Positions 33,041 to 42,226 of a stretch of DNA of 64,000 nt are shown piece by piece. Location: the NCBI GenBank assembly GCA_036306585.1, contig JAXJZF010000002.1, positions 1 to 64,000 of the forward strand. Direction: 5' to 3'. Origin of the DNA: Aphodovivens sp036306585. GTDB lineage: Bacteria; Actinomycetota; Coriobacteriia; Coriobacteriales; Eggerthellaceae. The notes beneath the pieces are model-generated. The model made no database searches. It had not been told where the DNA came from and worked only from the letters and a program-made list of their open reading frames with translations. The translations under genes were made by a program, and so were the position numbers. Every line of letters starts with the position of its first letter. Positions within the stretch are counted from its first letter, which is position 1.

Positions 33041-35119
33041 CTAGCCGAGCTTCTCCACCTTGCAGGGCAGCGTCTTTATGAGCGCGAAGCCGGTTTCGGG
33101 GTCGACAGCGTCCAGGCTCGCCAGGTCGTTGCAGTTGCCATCGCGCCAGGCGGGCGGCATGTAGGAGCTGCCGCCGCCGTGGGGCAGGTGCACCGCGCCT
33201 TTCGCCACCGGGGCGATGCGGGCGGGAAGCTCCAGGCTGCCGTAGGCGGTGCTCACGCGCACCTTATCCTCATCGGCGATGCCCAGCGCTGCAGCGTCCT
33301 CAGCGCAGATCTCGGCATGCGGGCTGTCGAGATCTGCGATGCCGGGGATGTTCGCGCCGAACGCCCCCATGCGCGCATCGTCGCGCGCGCCGGTGGAAAG
33401 AAGGAACGGCCATTCCGCCTCAGACTGCCCGGTGAAAGCGCGGATATCGGTGTATTTCGGCAACGGCTCCATGCCGTATTCCCCTAGAATCGTCGACGCG
33501 ATCTCGAACTTGCCGGAAGGGGTGGGAAAGCCCGGCTGCCCGTCGGCGCGCAGCGTTCCTGCGGTGTACTTGCGGAACTCGGCGTCGTCGGGCACGGTGC
33601 TCGTCCACATGTCGGTGTAGGGCGTCGCGGCTCCTGCCACCATCCACTCCCGCAGCTCGGCGTCGCTGTGCGGCAGGCCCTCGTCGGTTCCGAGCCTCTG
33701 GGCGATGCCCGCCATGATCAGCACGTCGTTGCGCGCTTCGCCGGCAGGTTCCACCACGGGGCCGCGCACGAACGCGCCCTCGGGGCCCCATGCCAAGCGC
33801 GGCGTCTCGAACAGCGATGCCGCCGGCAGCACCACATCGGCCCAGCGGCATTCCTCGGTGAAGAAGCGGTCGATGGCGATCAGGCAGTCCAGCTTCCCAT
33901 ACGCCCGTTTCCAAGCGGCGCTGTCGGGGAAGGTGGTGGCGGGGGATCCGCCGGTCACCAGCAGCCCGCGCACCGGGTAGGGGTCGTCGTCGAGCACCGC
34001 GTGGGGGAAGCGGATAAGGTCGGCTTGGCCTATGTAGCGGTAGAACAGGGGAAATTCGCGCGCCCCGAACGGCTCCTCTGCCCCTTCGGCGATGCGGTGG
34101 GCAGGGAACTCCTTCACGCCCTTCATGCGGAAGAACACGCCGCCTTCCGCATCCAGCTTGCCGGTGATGGCCCACAGCACCCAGATGGCGCGCGCGTTCT
34201 GCAGTGCGGACGCTTGATATTCGATGCCGGTGTAGAACACCAGCGGTACGCGCGTGGTGGATGCGAGGATGCCCGCAAGCTTGCGGATGTCGTTTTGGGG
34301 GATGCCGCATTGCGCCGAAAGCGTTGCCGAATCGAGCGATTCGAGATAGCAGGCGAGTTTGTCGAAGCCGCGCGTGAAGTCGCGGACGAAGCCCTTGTCG
34401 TAGGCGCCATCGGCGATGATCTCTTTCAACAGCGCCAGCGCCAGCGCGCCGTCCGATCCGGGGCGTACCGGCACCCACCAATCGGCTAGCTCGCCGATGC
34501 CGGTCTGGCGCGGATCCACCACGATGAGCTTCGCGCCGCGCTCCTGTGCGGCCTTGATGCGCTTGAGCAGGATGCGCGGTCCTTCGTCGCTGGCGGGGTT
34601 CTTGCCCCAGCACACGATGACGTCGGCATGTTCGATGTCGAAGAGCATCTGACGCGTGGCCAGGCCAAACGTGGTCTGGGGGACGATGGTATTGGCGGCG
34701 AGGTTGCAGATGGACGAGCACGATGCGTCGTTGGGCGAGCCCAGGCGGCCGGCGAAGGCTTCCTTGCCCTTCTGCATGCGGGCGACCGGCGTGCCTAGGA
34801 TGCCGCGACCGAAGTACGTGGCGAACGCGCGCGCCCCATGAGCGTCGATCACGCCCTTGATGAGCTCGGCAGCGCGATCGAGCGCCTCGTCCCAGGTCAC
34901 CTCCTTCAGCTTGCCTTCGCCGCGCTCGCCTGTGCGCACCATGGGGTGCAGGATGCGCTGGGGCCCGTAGAGTGCCTCGGCCGTGCGCGCGCCGCGGGGG
35001 CACACCCGCCCTCGGGGCGATTCCCTGTCAGCGCGCACCTTCACGATGCGTCCGTCCTCGATGTCCGCCACCACATCGCATGCGCCCTGGCACAGGCCGC
35101 AGATCGCCTTCTTCTTCAT
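33041..35119 (-). CDS. Cytoplasmic molybdopterin-dependent oxidoreductase (DMSO reductase family)
   Basis: Bis-MGD (Mo or W) oxidoreductase, 692 residues. An N-terminal [4Fe-4S] site is present (Cys7, Cys10, Cys14, Cys40), followed by the cofactor-binding core. The metal-ligand segment reads GSPNDASCSSIC, so Cys138 (or Cys134) is the probable Mo/W ligand. A C-terminal molybdopterin dinucleotide-binding domain begins near residue 585. There is no twin-arginine signal, so it should be cytoplasmic, and no NrfC-type or membrane subunit is adjacent. AGGGGG precedes the ATG. Substrate cannot be deduced. It is divergent from purN. Confidence 0.87.
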   Translation of the reverse strand: MKKKAICGLCQGACDVVADIEDGRIVKVRADRESPRGRVCPRGARTAEALYGPQRILHPMVRTGERGEGKLKEVTWDEALDRAAELIKGVIDAHGARAFATYFGRGILGTPVARMQKGKEAFAGRLGSPNDASCSSICNLAANTIVPQTTFGLATRQMLFDIEHADVIVCWGKNPASDEGPRILLKRIKAAQERGAKLIVVDPRQTGIGELADWWVPVRPGSDGALALALLKEIIADGAYDKGFVRDFTRGFDKLACYLESLDSATLSAQCGIPQNDIRKLAGILASTTRVPLVFYTGIEYQASALQNARAIWVLWAITGKLDAEGGVFFRMKGVKEFPAHRIAEGAEEPFGAREFPLFYRYIGQADLIRFPHAVLDDDPYPVRGLLVTGGSPATTFPDSAAWKRAYGKLDCLIAIDRFFTEECRWADVVLPAASLFETPRLAWGPEGAFVRGPVVEPAGEARNDVLIMAGIAQRLGTDEGLPHSDAELREWMVAGAATPYTDMWTSTVPDDAEFRKYTAGTLRADGQPGFPTPSGKFEIASTILGEYGMEPLPKYTDIRAFTGQSEAEWPFLLSTGARDDARMGAFGANIPGIADLDSPHAEICAEDAAALGIADEDKVRVSTAYGSLELPARIAPVAKGAVHLPHGGGSSYMPPAWRDGNCNDLASLDAVDPETGFALIKTLPCKVEKLG

Positions 35120-35191
35120 GGGAGCCCCCTCGTTTTCGCGTTCTTGCGTATGACCGTATGCTAGCCCCAACGGGGAGGGTTGTCGACGTCG

Positions 35192-35225
35192 GCCGCCTGC
35201 CCGACTGCCCAATCGGACAGGCGGC
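35192..35225. repeat. Inverted repeat in the divergent oxidoreductase/purN region
   Basis: GCCGCCTG ... CAGGCGGC arms (8 bp) with an inner CCGA/TCGG pairing. A TATACT follows at 35241-35246 on the purN side. Possible operator or hairpin. Confidence 0.5.
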
Positions 35226-35303
35226 GCGCGGTTTGTCCGCTATACTGGAGGCATTGTTCTCAAGCGCGGGATAAGCCGCCTGCGCGACCAAAGGGAGGCG
35301 TTC

Positions 35304-35921
35304 ATGGCTGATGCGTTGAAAATCGGCGTGCTGCTGTCGGGAAGCGGCACCAACCTGCAGGCGATCATCGACGAGATCGGCAAGGGCAACCTTGCGGTGA
35401 AGGTCGTGAAGGCGGTGTCGTCGCGCCCCGACGCCTACGGCATCGAGCGGGCGAAGGCGGCAGGCATCCCCGTGACGGTGCTCAACCGCCAGATCTACGC
35501 CGACCCCGAGGCGGCCGACCGCCTCATCGTGGACGAGCTGCGCGATGCCGGCGCCGAGTACGTGGTGATGGCGGGCTACATGCGCAAGCTCACGCGCATC
35601 GTGCTCGATGCGTTCCCCGACCGGGTGCTCAACCTGCATCCGGCGCTCCTGCCTTCGTTCAAGGGCGCCCATGCCATCCAGGATGCGTTCGATGCGGGCG
35701 TGAAGGTGACCGGCGTCACGGTGCATTTCGCCAACGAAGACTACGACAAGGGCCCAATCATCGCCCAGGAGCCCGTGCGCTTGGAGGAGGGTTGGACGGC
35801 GGACGATCTGGAAGCAGCCATCCATGCCGTCGAGCACAGGCTGTACCCGCGCGTTCTGGGGTGGCTGGCGGAAGGCCGCGTGAGCGTGGGCGCGGATCGC
35901 AAGGTTCATATCGCACAATAG
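35304..35921 (+). CDS. purN: Phosphoribosylglycinamide formyltransferase
   Basis: Transfers a formyl group from 10-formyl-tetrahydrofolate to GAR. The N-terminal phosphate loop is LLSGSGTNLQAIID. The catalytic region NLHPALLPSFKGAHA has the conserved Asn-x-His; the later YDKGPIIAQ contains the catalytic Asp. 205 residues is typical. GGGAGG lies upstream of the ATG. It stands ahead of the XdhC-family gene with a 10-nt gap, so they probably share a transcript. Confidence 0.96.
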   Translation: MADALKIGVLLSGSGTNLQAIIDEIGKGNLAVKVVKAVSSRPDAYGIERAKAAGIPVTVLNRQIYADPEAADRLIVDELRDAGAEYVVMAGYMRKLTRIVLDAFPDRVLNLHPALLPSFKGAHAIQDAFDAGVKVTGVTVHFANEDYDKGPIIAQEPVRLEEGWTADDLEAAIHAVEHRLYPRVLGWLAEGRVSVGADRKVHIAQ

Positions 35922-35931
35922 GAGGCTTCCC

Positions 35932-36924
35932 ATGGATAGAACCGTTCTGGAGGGCATCGTCGCCGATTTGAGGGCGGGGCGCCGCCCCGAGCTGTCGACG
36001 GACGACTTCCCTTGCTTCTCGGCAAAGGCGCTCGAGGGCAACGATCATGTCGGTCCCGAATACCTCCAGGTGATCGCCGATCACCTGACAAGCGCGGACA
36101 TCCCCACCTTCGAGCGTGCGCTGCGCGCTCTGGACGAGGGTGACCTGGCCTGGATCGGCTTCAAGATCGTCTACGACGCCGACGAGGCGCAGCGCAACAC
36201 CGACAACGAGGTCACGAAGAAGTACGGCGAGGTCGGTTCGGCTGACGGCGAGCCCCTGGCATTCTTCTGCAACGATGCGAAGGAGATCGTGGCCTCGCGC
36301 GCTTATTCCGATCGCGATAAGTTCCAGATGAAGGACGTCACGCGCGGCCCGAGCATGCACAACGAGCAGTTCGAGGGCCTCACATGGCTTTCGGCGCCGC
36401 TGTTCGACGCCGTGCGTGTGTGGCTTCTCGGCGCTTCCGATGCTGCGAGCGAGGTGGCGGCGCTTGCGGTCCATGTGGGCTTCGAGGTGACGGCGGTGGA
36501 CTACGATCCCGCCTACCTCAATGAGGGGCGTTTCCCCGACGCGCATCGCATCCTGCTTCCGGGCGGCAGCTTTGACGGGTTGGCCGACCTTTCCTGCTCG
36601 CCCGATGACTACGTGTGCGTGCTCACGCGCGGGCACATGTTCGATCCCGAAGGCTGCGTGTGGGCGACCTCCCGCGGCGCGCATTACGTGGGTATGATGG
36701 GCTGCAAGGGCAAAAACGACACCGTCCACGACCTGGTGCTGGCCAAAGGCGGCACCGAAGAGGACTGGCTGCGCGTGAAGCGTCCCATCGGCTTGAAGTT
36801 CGGCGCGAAGACCCCCGCCGAGCTCGCTATCGCCATCGTCGCCGAGCTGGTGGACGTGCGCTATCGGCAGCGCTACAGCGCCGAGGCGCGGGCGCGGCAT
36901 GAAGCCAGCTTGGGAAGGGAGTAG
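35932..36924 (+). CDS. XdhC/CoxI family protein
   Basis: Protein of 330 residues. XdhC-type proteins bind molybdenum cofactor and help its sulfuration or insertion into molybdoenzymes. The C-terminal Rossmann-like domain is clear: LLGASDAASEVAALAVHVG (166-183), VTAVDYDP, VCVLTRGHMFDPE (228-240), YVGMMGCKGK (252-261), and RPIGLKFGAKTPAELAIAI. The N-terminal CoxI-like half is diverged. The gene sits 10 nt after purN. Its nearest molybdoenzyme is the oxidoreductase divergent from purN, a DMSO-reductase-type protein, whereas XdhC normally serves xanthine-dehydrogenase-type enzymes. A link is inference. Confidence 0.82.
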   Translation: MDRTVLEGIVADLRAGRRPELSTDDFPCFSAKALEGNDHVGPEYLQVIADHLTSADIPTFERALRALDEGDLAWIGFKIVYDADEAQRNTDNEVTKKYGEVGSADGEPLAFFCNDAKEIVASRAYSDRDKFQMKDVTRGPSMHNEQFEGLTWLSAPLFDAVRVWLLGASDAASEVAALAVHVGFEVTAVDYDPAYLNEGRFPDAHRILLPGGSFDGLADLSCSPDDYVCVLTRGHMFDPEGCVWATSRGAHYVGMMGCKGKNDTVHDLVLAKGGTEEDWLRVKRPIGLKFGAKTPAELAIAIVAELVDVRYRQRYSAEARARHEASLGRE

Positions 36925-37099
36925 CGGGCTTCTCGCGAAGAAGCGCCCCATGCGAATGCGCGGCAGGCGGCAAATGCAAGGCCATCCCGCCAAGCGAAGG
37001 GGTTTTTCGCGCGGTTAGCAGGTGCGACCTGCATTTGCGCCCGCAAGGCTGGTAAGCTGTATGTATATGCGTGTAAAGTGCGAGGAGGTTTGCATCAGC

Positions 37100-38695
37100 A
37101 TGGATAACCCTAAAATCAAGCGCGTCCTGATGTCGGTCACCGACAAGACGGGCGTGGTGGAGTTCGCGCGTGCGCTGCACGACGAGTTCGGCGCCGAGAT
37201 CATCTCGACGGGCGGCACCGCCCGCGCCATTGCCGAGGGCGGCGTGCCCGTCACGCCCATCGACGAGGTGACCAAATTCCCCGAGATGATGGATGGCCGC
37301 GTGAAGACGCTGCATCCCATGGTGCACGGTGGCCTTCTGGCAAAGCGCGACAACCCCAAGCACATGGCCGAGGCTGCCGAGCACGGCATTCAGATGATCG
37401 ACATGGTGGTGGTGAACCTCTACGCCTTCGAGAAGACAGTGGAGAGCGGCGCCGATTTCGACACCTGCATCGAAAACATCGACATCGGCGGCCCTTCCAT
37501 GCTGCGCTCTGCGGCGAAGAACCATGCGTCGGTCGCCGTGGTCACCGATCCGGCGAGCTACGACGCCATCCTCGAGGAGATGCGCGCCAACGACGGCGCC
37601 ACCACGCTTGAGACCCGTCGCAAGCTGGCGCTGAAGGTGTTCCAGACCACCAACGCCTACGACGGCGCGATTGCTCGCTGGCTGGAGGGTCAGCTGGGCG
37701 AGGGTGCGGGCCTTCCCGACGAGATGCCCGATACCGTTGACCTGCATTTGGAGAAGCAGCAGGGTCTGCGCTACGGCGAGAACCCGCATCAGAAGGCGGC
37801 GTTCTACCGCTTGGACGAATTCGCCCAGCCGCATAGCCTGGTGAACGCCGAGCAGCTCAACGGCAAGGAGCTCTCCTACAACAACCTGTTGGACACCGAT
37901 GCCTGCTGGTCGCTCGTACGCGAGTTCGACGAACCGGCAGTGGTCATCCTGAAGCATCAGAACCCCTGCGGCTCCGCCGTGGCGGCAACGGTCGCCGATG
38001 CCTACGACAAGGCATTCGCCTGCGATCCGAAAAGCGCGTTCGGCGGCATTATCGCCGCGAACGTCGAGGTGACGCAGGAGATGATCGAACACATCAACGA
38101 GAACAAGCAGTTCATCGAGGTTGTCATCGCCCCTAGCTACGAGCAGGGCGCGCTGGATCTGCTTCAGAAGAAGAAGAATGTGCGCGTGCTGCGCACCGGC
38201 GGCGTGGACGCTCCGGTGGCGGTGGAGTTCCGCAGCGTTGACGGAGGCATGCTGGTGCAGAACGTCGACCGCGTAACCGAGGACCCCGCTGACTTCACGG
38301 TGCCTACCAAGCGCAAGCCCACCGACGGCGAGATGCATGAGCTGCTGTTCGCGTGGCGCGTGTGCAAAGGCGTGAAGTCCAACGCCATCTTGGTGTCGAA
38401 GAACCATGCCGGCATCGGCATGGGCCCGGGCCAGCCGAACCGTGTGGATTCGGCGGAGCTTGCCTGCAAGCGCGCGCATGAGGCCTGCGAGCGCATGGGT
38501 GTTCCGGCGGAAGGCCTGGTTGCTGCTTCCGACGCGTTCTTCCCGTTCCGCGACAACATCGATACGCTGGCGAGCTACGGCGTGACGGCCATCATCCAAC
38601 CCGGCGGTTCCATCCGCGACGACGAAAGCATCCAGGCGTGCGACGAGCACGGCATCGCCATGGTGTTCACGGGCCATCGCCATTTCCGTCACTAA
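37100..38695 (+). CDS. purH: Bifunctional AICAR formyltransferase / IMP cyclohydrolase
   Basis: Last two steps of IMP synthesis. The N-terminal cyclohydrolase (MGS-like) domain shows LMSVTDKTGVVEFA, ISTGGTARAI and MDGRVKTLHPMVHGGLL. The C-terminal transformylase has RYGENPHQKAAFYR, the catalytic KH in VILKHQNPCGSAVA, and SDAFFPFRDNID. 531 residues is the standard length. From ATG 37100, GGAGG is about 10 nt upstream; in-frame upstream ATGs lack a better site. It has its own leader of 175 nt after the XdhC-family gene. Confidence 0.97.
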   Translation: MDNPKIKRVLMSVTDKTGVVEFARALHDEFGAEIISTGGTARAIAEGGVPVTPIDEVTKFPEMMDGRVKTLHPMVHGGLLAKRDNPKHMAEAAEHGIQMIDMVVVNLYAFEKTVESGADFDTCIENIDIGGPSMLRSAAKNHASVAVVTDPASYDAILEEMRANDGATTLETRRKLALKVFQTTNAYDGAIARWLEGQLGEGAGLPDEMPDTVDLHLEKQQGLRYGENPHQKAAFYRLDEFAQPHSLVNAEQLNGKELSYNNLLDTDACWSLVREFDEPAVVILKHQNPCGSAVAATVADAYDKAFACDPKSAFGGIIAANVEVTQEMIEHINENKQFIEVVIAPSYEQGALDLLQKKKNVRVLRTGGVDAPVAVEFRSVDGGMLVQNVDRVTEDPADFTVPTKRKPTDGEMHELLFAWRVCKGVKSNAILVSKNHAGIGMGPGQPNRVDSAELACKRAHEACERMGVPAEGLVAASDAFFPFRDNIDTLASYGVTAIIQPGGSIRDDESIQACDEHGIAMVFTGHRHFRH

Positions 38696-38762
38696 AATCG
38701 AGCGTGCCGGTTTTTCCGGCCGCTGTTCAGCTTGACGTGCGCGTATAAGGGGGACTTTTCAC

Positions 38763-39659
38763 ATGTATGAGCTTTCTGACGATACCATCTTCTATGCGTT
38801 TTCGAAGGATCTGAAGCCGGTGCTCACCGTCGCTTCGGGGGACACCGTGCGCATTCGCACCAAAGATTGTTTCGGCAATCAGGTGCGCACGCCCGAAGAC
38901 GAGCTCGATTCCATTGATTGGGACGCCATCAATCCCGCCACCGGTCCCGTCTATGTGGAGGGCGCGGTCGCGGGCGGCGCCTTGAAGGTGAGCATCGATC
39001 GCATCGAGCTGGACGACCAGGCTGCCTGCTGCACCGGAAAGGATGAAGGCGTGTGCGGCGATCGGCTGGAATGCTGGAGCACGCGCCTGTGCGCCATCGA
39101 AGGCGACGAGCTGGTGTGGGACGGCAAGGTGCGCTTGCCGATCGATCCCATGATCGGCGTCATCGGCGTGGCGCCTGCCGGCGAGCCTGTCAACTGCGGC
39201 ACCCCTTCCACCCACGGCGGCAACATGGACACCACCCAGATAGGGCAGGGCGCCACGCTGTATTTCCCCGTGGCGGTGGACGGCGCGCTGTTCGGTTGCG
39301 GCGACATGCATGCGGTCATGGGAGACGGCGAGGTGAGCGTCTCGGGCGCCGAGGCGGCGGGCTTCGCCACGGTCACGCTCACGGCCATGCCCGGACTTTC
39401 GATCGATACCCCGCTTCTCGAAACCGCCGACGAATTCGGCGTCATCTTCTCGGCTCCCTCGCTCGACGAGGCGGCCGATGGGGCGGTGCATCGCCTGGTC
39501 GACCTCGTCGCCGATCGCACCGATCAAAGTCCCGACAGCCTGGTCATGCTGTTCAGCCTGTGTGGCGACGTGCGCGTGAGCCAGATGGTCGACCCGAACA
39601 AAACCGTGCGCTTCATGGTTCCCAAGCGCGTTCTCGACGCTTACGGGTTCTCGTTGTAG
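38763..39659 (+). CDS. Acetamidase/formamidase family protein
   Basis: Soluble amidase of the FmdA/AmdA family, 298 residues, that would release ammonia from formamide or acetamide. The N-terminal MYELSDDTIFYAFSKDLKPV, the central GTPSTHGGNMDTTQIGQGAT and the catalytic-site strand LFGCGDMHAVMGDGEVS are well-preserved family landmarks; zinc and substrate ligands lie in the last two. It follows purH by 67 nt and precedes the flippase-like gene by 21 nt. Substrate not deducible. Confidence 0.9.
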   Translation: MYELSDDTIFYAFSKDLKPVLTVASGDTVRIRTKDCFGNQVRTPEDELDSIDWDAINPATGPVYVEGAVAGGALKVSIDRIELDDQAACCTGKDEGVCGDRLECWSTRLCAIEGDELVWDGKVRLPIDPMIGVIGVAPAGEPVNCGTPSTHGGNMDTTQIGQGATLYFPVAVDGALFGCGDMHAVMGDGEVSVSGAEAAGFATVTLTAMPGLSIDTPLLETADEFGVIFSAPSLDEAADGAVHRLVDLVADRTDQSPDSLVMLFSLCGDVRVSQMVDPNKTVRFMVPKRVLDAYGFSL

Positions 39660-39680
39660 GCGAAGGTTCCGGAGGCGTTT

Positions 39681-40868
39681 ATGAAGGGAAGCAACATCAG
39701 GCTTTTGCTGATCGGGCTGGTGATCATCATCGTCTGCGCGGTGGTGTTCATGCGCGGCGATCAGCTCGTCGAGCTTGCCGAGACCATGAAGCAGGGCTCG
39801 ACGCTGCCTCTTGTTGCTGCTATCTGCACTCAACTGGGCAAGTACCTTTCGCAGAGCTTCGCGTACTCGCACTGCTTCAAGGCGGTCAACGAGACCATGA
39901 AGCCCCGTTCCACGTTACCTTTGGTGTTCGGCACTTTCTTCATGAACACCATCGCTCCTTCGTTGAACCTCGCCGGCACCACGTTGGTGGTGAACGACGC
40001 GCGCAAGCGCGGCATCGAAGCGGGTAAGGCCACCTCGGCGGCGCTGCTGATGCAGATCACCATCGACGGCGCGTTCGCCACCATCATGATCATCGGCTTC
40101 ATCATGCTGGCACTCACCGTTGGCCTATCGCCCCTGTGGTTTTTGGTGGGAATGCTGGTGATCGTCTTGGTGAGCGTCATGGTCCTCGTCATGGTGCTCG
40201 GCCGCAAGCGTCCCGCCGTCGTGCTGCGCATCCTCAGTCCCATCGAGCGGTTGATCAACTCGGTTCTGGTGCGCTTCAAGAAAAAGCCGCTGAAGCCGTG
40301 GGCGGGTCGGCTGGTCACCTCCTTCTCGGATGCCGCGGGCCTCATCGTGCAGAACCCGCGGCCGGCGCTGGAGGCCTACGCTTGCTCCATCGTCGCCTCG
40401 ATATGCGAGCTCTCCTGCTTCTGCCTGGTTGGCGTGGCGTTCGGCGTCACCAGCATCGAGCCTTTGGTATGCGGCTACGTGGTTGCCACGCTGTTCGCCA
40501 TGATCTCCATCACCCCGCAGGGCGTGGGGGTGGTCGAGGCTATGGTGGTGGTGGCGTTCACCGCGTTCGGCGAGTCGAGCGCCGCCGGCATGGCCATCGG
40601 ATTGGTGTATCGAGGCATCGTGTTCTGGATGCCGTTCGTCATCGGTGCCATCCTCATCAACGCAACCAAGACGTTTCGCGGCGGGGAAAAGGGCAAAGGC
40701 GAGCTGTCCGATGTCCAGGAGCGGTCTGGGGGCGACGAGGGCGCCAAGCGCCGTATCAAGCTTCCCGATTACCATATCCCAACGCTCAGCCAGCAGAAGG
40801 TGACCCCGCTCAAGACCGAGGTCATCGAAGAGCGCACGGGCGATCGTCCCGCCGAGGAACGCGACTAG
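39681..40868 (+). CDS. LPG synthase TM-region (UPF0104) family membrane protein
   Basis: Flippase-like membrane protein of 395 residues resembling the transmembrane part of MprF/AglD. About eight hydrophobic helices span 7-330, with the typical GTFFMNTIAPSLNLAGTTLV segment and the late ITPQGVGVVEAMVVVAF. There is no catalytic synthase domain, so lipid or polyisoprenoid translocation is a family-based inference. The last 65 residues are charged and cytoplasmic (RIKLPDYHIPTLSQQKV). GGAGG upstream of the ATG; co-directional with the formamidase gene. Confidence 0.85.
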   Translation: MKGSNIRLLLIGLVIIIVCAVVFMRGDQLVELAETMKQGSTLPLVAAICTQLGKYLSQSFAYSHCFKAVNETMKPRSTLPLVFGTFFMNTIAPSLNLAGTTLVVNDARKRGIEAGKATSAALLMQITIDGAFATIMIIGFIMLALTVGLSPLWFLVGMLVIVLVSVMVLVMVLGRKRPAVVLRILSPIERLINSVLVRFKKKPLKPWAGRLVTSFSDAAGLIVQNPRPALEAYACSIVASICELSCFCLVGVAFGVTSIEPLVCGYVVATLFAMISITPQGVGVVEAMVVVAFTAFGESSAAGMAIGLVYRGIVFWMPFVIGAILINATKTFRGGEKGKGELSDVQERSGGDEGAKRRIKLPDYHIPTLSQQKVTPLKTEVIEERTGDRPAEERD

Positions 40869-40932
40869 CCCCGTTTTCCTGTGCGCTGCACGCGGGCACC
40901 AGATCCTGCATCTCCCCGTATGGAAGGTTGGT

Positions 40933-41463
40933 TTGTCCATGGTTGAAACGTTGTTGGATACCCTCGGCATCGAGATCGCCGAGATCACCCCCGATCGCGT
41001 CGAGCTGACGATGCCGGTCACCCAGAAGGTCCGCCAGGTGTGGGGGTTCCTGCACGGCGGCGCGACACTGGCCCTGCTCGAATCGGCGGCAAGCTATGGC
41101 GCCGCCGCGCGCGCGGACGCCGCGGTCGAGCGCCCCTTCGGCATCAACGTGAACGTGAGCCACCGCAAGAGCATTACGCACGGCATGGTGCGCGGCGTCG
41201 CCGTCATCGACAGGGAAGAGCCGGCCAGCAAAGGTGGGGTCAAGCAGTTCTGGCGCGTCGTCGCTTACGACGAGGCGGGGGATGCGGTGTCGGAGGGCAC
41301 CGTGCTCACGCTGGTGGTGCCGCTTTCCCGTTTGGAGCAGCTGGATAGGGACGTGCCGGAAATCGATGCCTCCACGCGCAGGGGGTTGGAAGATCGGGGA
41401 ACGAAAAAACCCGCCGGTAATGCCGACGGGTTAGATTCGGATGGTCGGGATGACAGGATTTGA
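40933..41463 (+). CDS. PaaI-type hotdog thioesterase
   Basis: Acyl-CoA thioesterase of the PaaI/YbdB hotdog group, 176 residues. The motif WGFLHGGATLALLESAAS (37-54) contains the conserved HGG and catalytic Glu50; FGINVNVSHRKSI and GTVLTLVVPLSR complete the fold. The last 20 residues are unusual: they are translated from DNA that on the other strand forms the tRNA-Pro terminator and its 3' end. The fold is complete before that point, so the tail is likely dispensable. Substrate unknown. Confidence 0.86.
   Translation: MSMVETLLDTLGIEIAEITPDRVELTMPVTQKVRQVWGFLHGGATLALLESAASYGAAARADAAVERPFGINVNVSHRKSITHGMVRGVAVIDREEPASKGGVKQFWRVVAYDEAGDAVSEGTVLTLVVPLSRLEQLDRDVPEIDASTRRGLEDRGTKKPAGNADGLDSDGRDDRI
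41404..41432 (-). terminator. Terminator of tRNA-Pro, inside the thioesterase 3' end
   Basis: Read on the minus strand: AACCCGTCGG-CATTA-CCGGCGGGTT then TTTT. It lies within the coding sequence of the convergent thioesterase gene. Confidence 0.8.
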
Positions 41464-41518
41464 ACCTGCGACCTCTGCGTCCCGAACGCAGCGCTCTACC
41501 AAGCTGAGCCACATCCCG
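41442..41518 (-). tRNA. tRNA-Pro (anticodon CGG)
   Basis: Complete cloverleaf on the minus strand, 77 nt including an encoded CCA. Acceptor CGGGATG pairs with CATCCCG; anticodon stem CTGCG/CGCAG closes the loop TTCGGGA, giving CGG (reads CCG). T-arm GTTCAAATC is canonical. Confidence 0.97.
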
Positions 41519-41783
41519 ATGCCGCTTAAAGCAGCGACGGATATACTACCACAAACTTCTCTCTGTGCGTGAAGTTTTTTTGGGGTATCGGGAAATCGTC
41601 GCGTTGCGCCGACGCATGCCGGTCGTGTCGTGAAGAGGTGATGTTGGCCGGACGTGCCCTCCTACCGATAGCAGCTTGTGCTATCCTATGCAGGCTGCGT
41701 TCGGCGGCGGCGAACGTCCCGCTTACGTGGCGGACCCAACGTCGGGGCGCCTGCCCCGGCATTCGTATCAATGGAGGAAACAC

Positions 41784-42050
41784 ATGAAAATCCTGGGAAT
41801 GGGAGTCCCCGAGCTCCTCATCATCCTGGCCGTCATCCTGCTCATCTTCGGCCCGAAGAACCTTCCCAAGCTGGGCAGCGCCCTGGGCAAGACGGTGAAG
41901 AACCTGCGTGAGGGCATCGGCGATAACAAGAAGGACGACGCCGAGACCGTTGAGGAAGAGGAGGTCGTCGAGGAAGTGGTCGAGGAGGAGCCCGAGCCGG
42001 CTGCCAAGAAGACCACTCGCAAGGCGGCCGTTCGCAAGAAGGCCGAGTAA
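41784..42050 (+). CDS. tatA: Twin-arginine translocase subunit TatA/E
   Basis: Pore-forming component of the Tat exporter, 88 residues. The N-terminus MGVPELLIILAVILLIFGP is the transmembrane helix ending in the FGP hinge (22-24), followed by the amphipathic helix PKLGSALGKTVKNLREGI and an acidic then Lys-rich tail. GGAGG precedes the ATG at 41784; the open frame upstream is not coding. No tatB or tatC is in the window. Many molybdoenzymes in this lineage need Tat export, consistent with its presence. Confidence 0.93.
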   Translation: MKILGMGVPELLIILAVILLIFGPKNLPKLGSALGKTVKNLREGIGDNKKDDAETVEEEEVVEEVVEEEPEPAAKKTTRKAAVRKKAE

Positions 42051-42137
42051 ACGGCGTTATGGTCGTGTCGCATGTGCGGGCGGCGCGATCTTGCAGTTTC
42101 AGCATCGTCTTCCCGAGAGAGGGCGGAGTTGGGGGGT

Positions 42138-42161
42138 GCGGGCAGGCGACGGCCTGCCCGC
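42138..42161 (+). terminator. Strong hairpin after tatA
   Basis: GCGGGCAGGC-GACG-GCCTGCCCGC, perfect 10 bp, without a T tract; candidate terminator or leader hairpin of greA. Confidence 0.45.
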
Positions 42162-42226
42162 CCGCATGGGAAAGGCGGCGCGTCCACTGGGCGCGCCCGT
42201 TGCGTTTACGTGGATAGGTGGAAATC

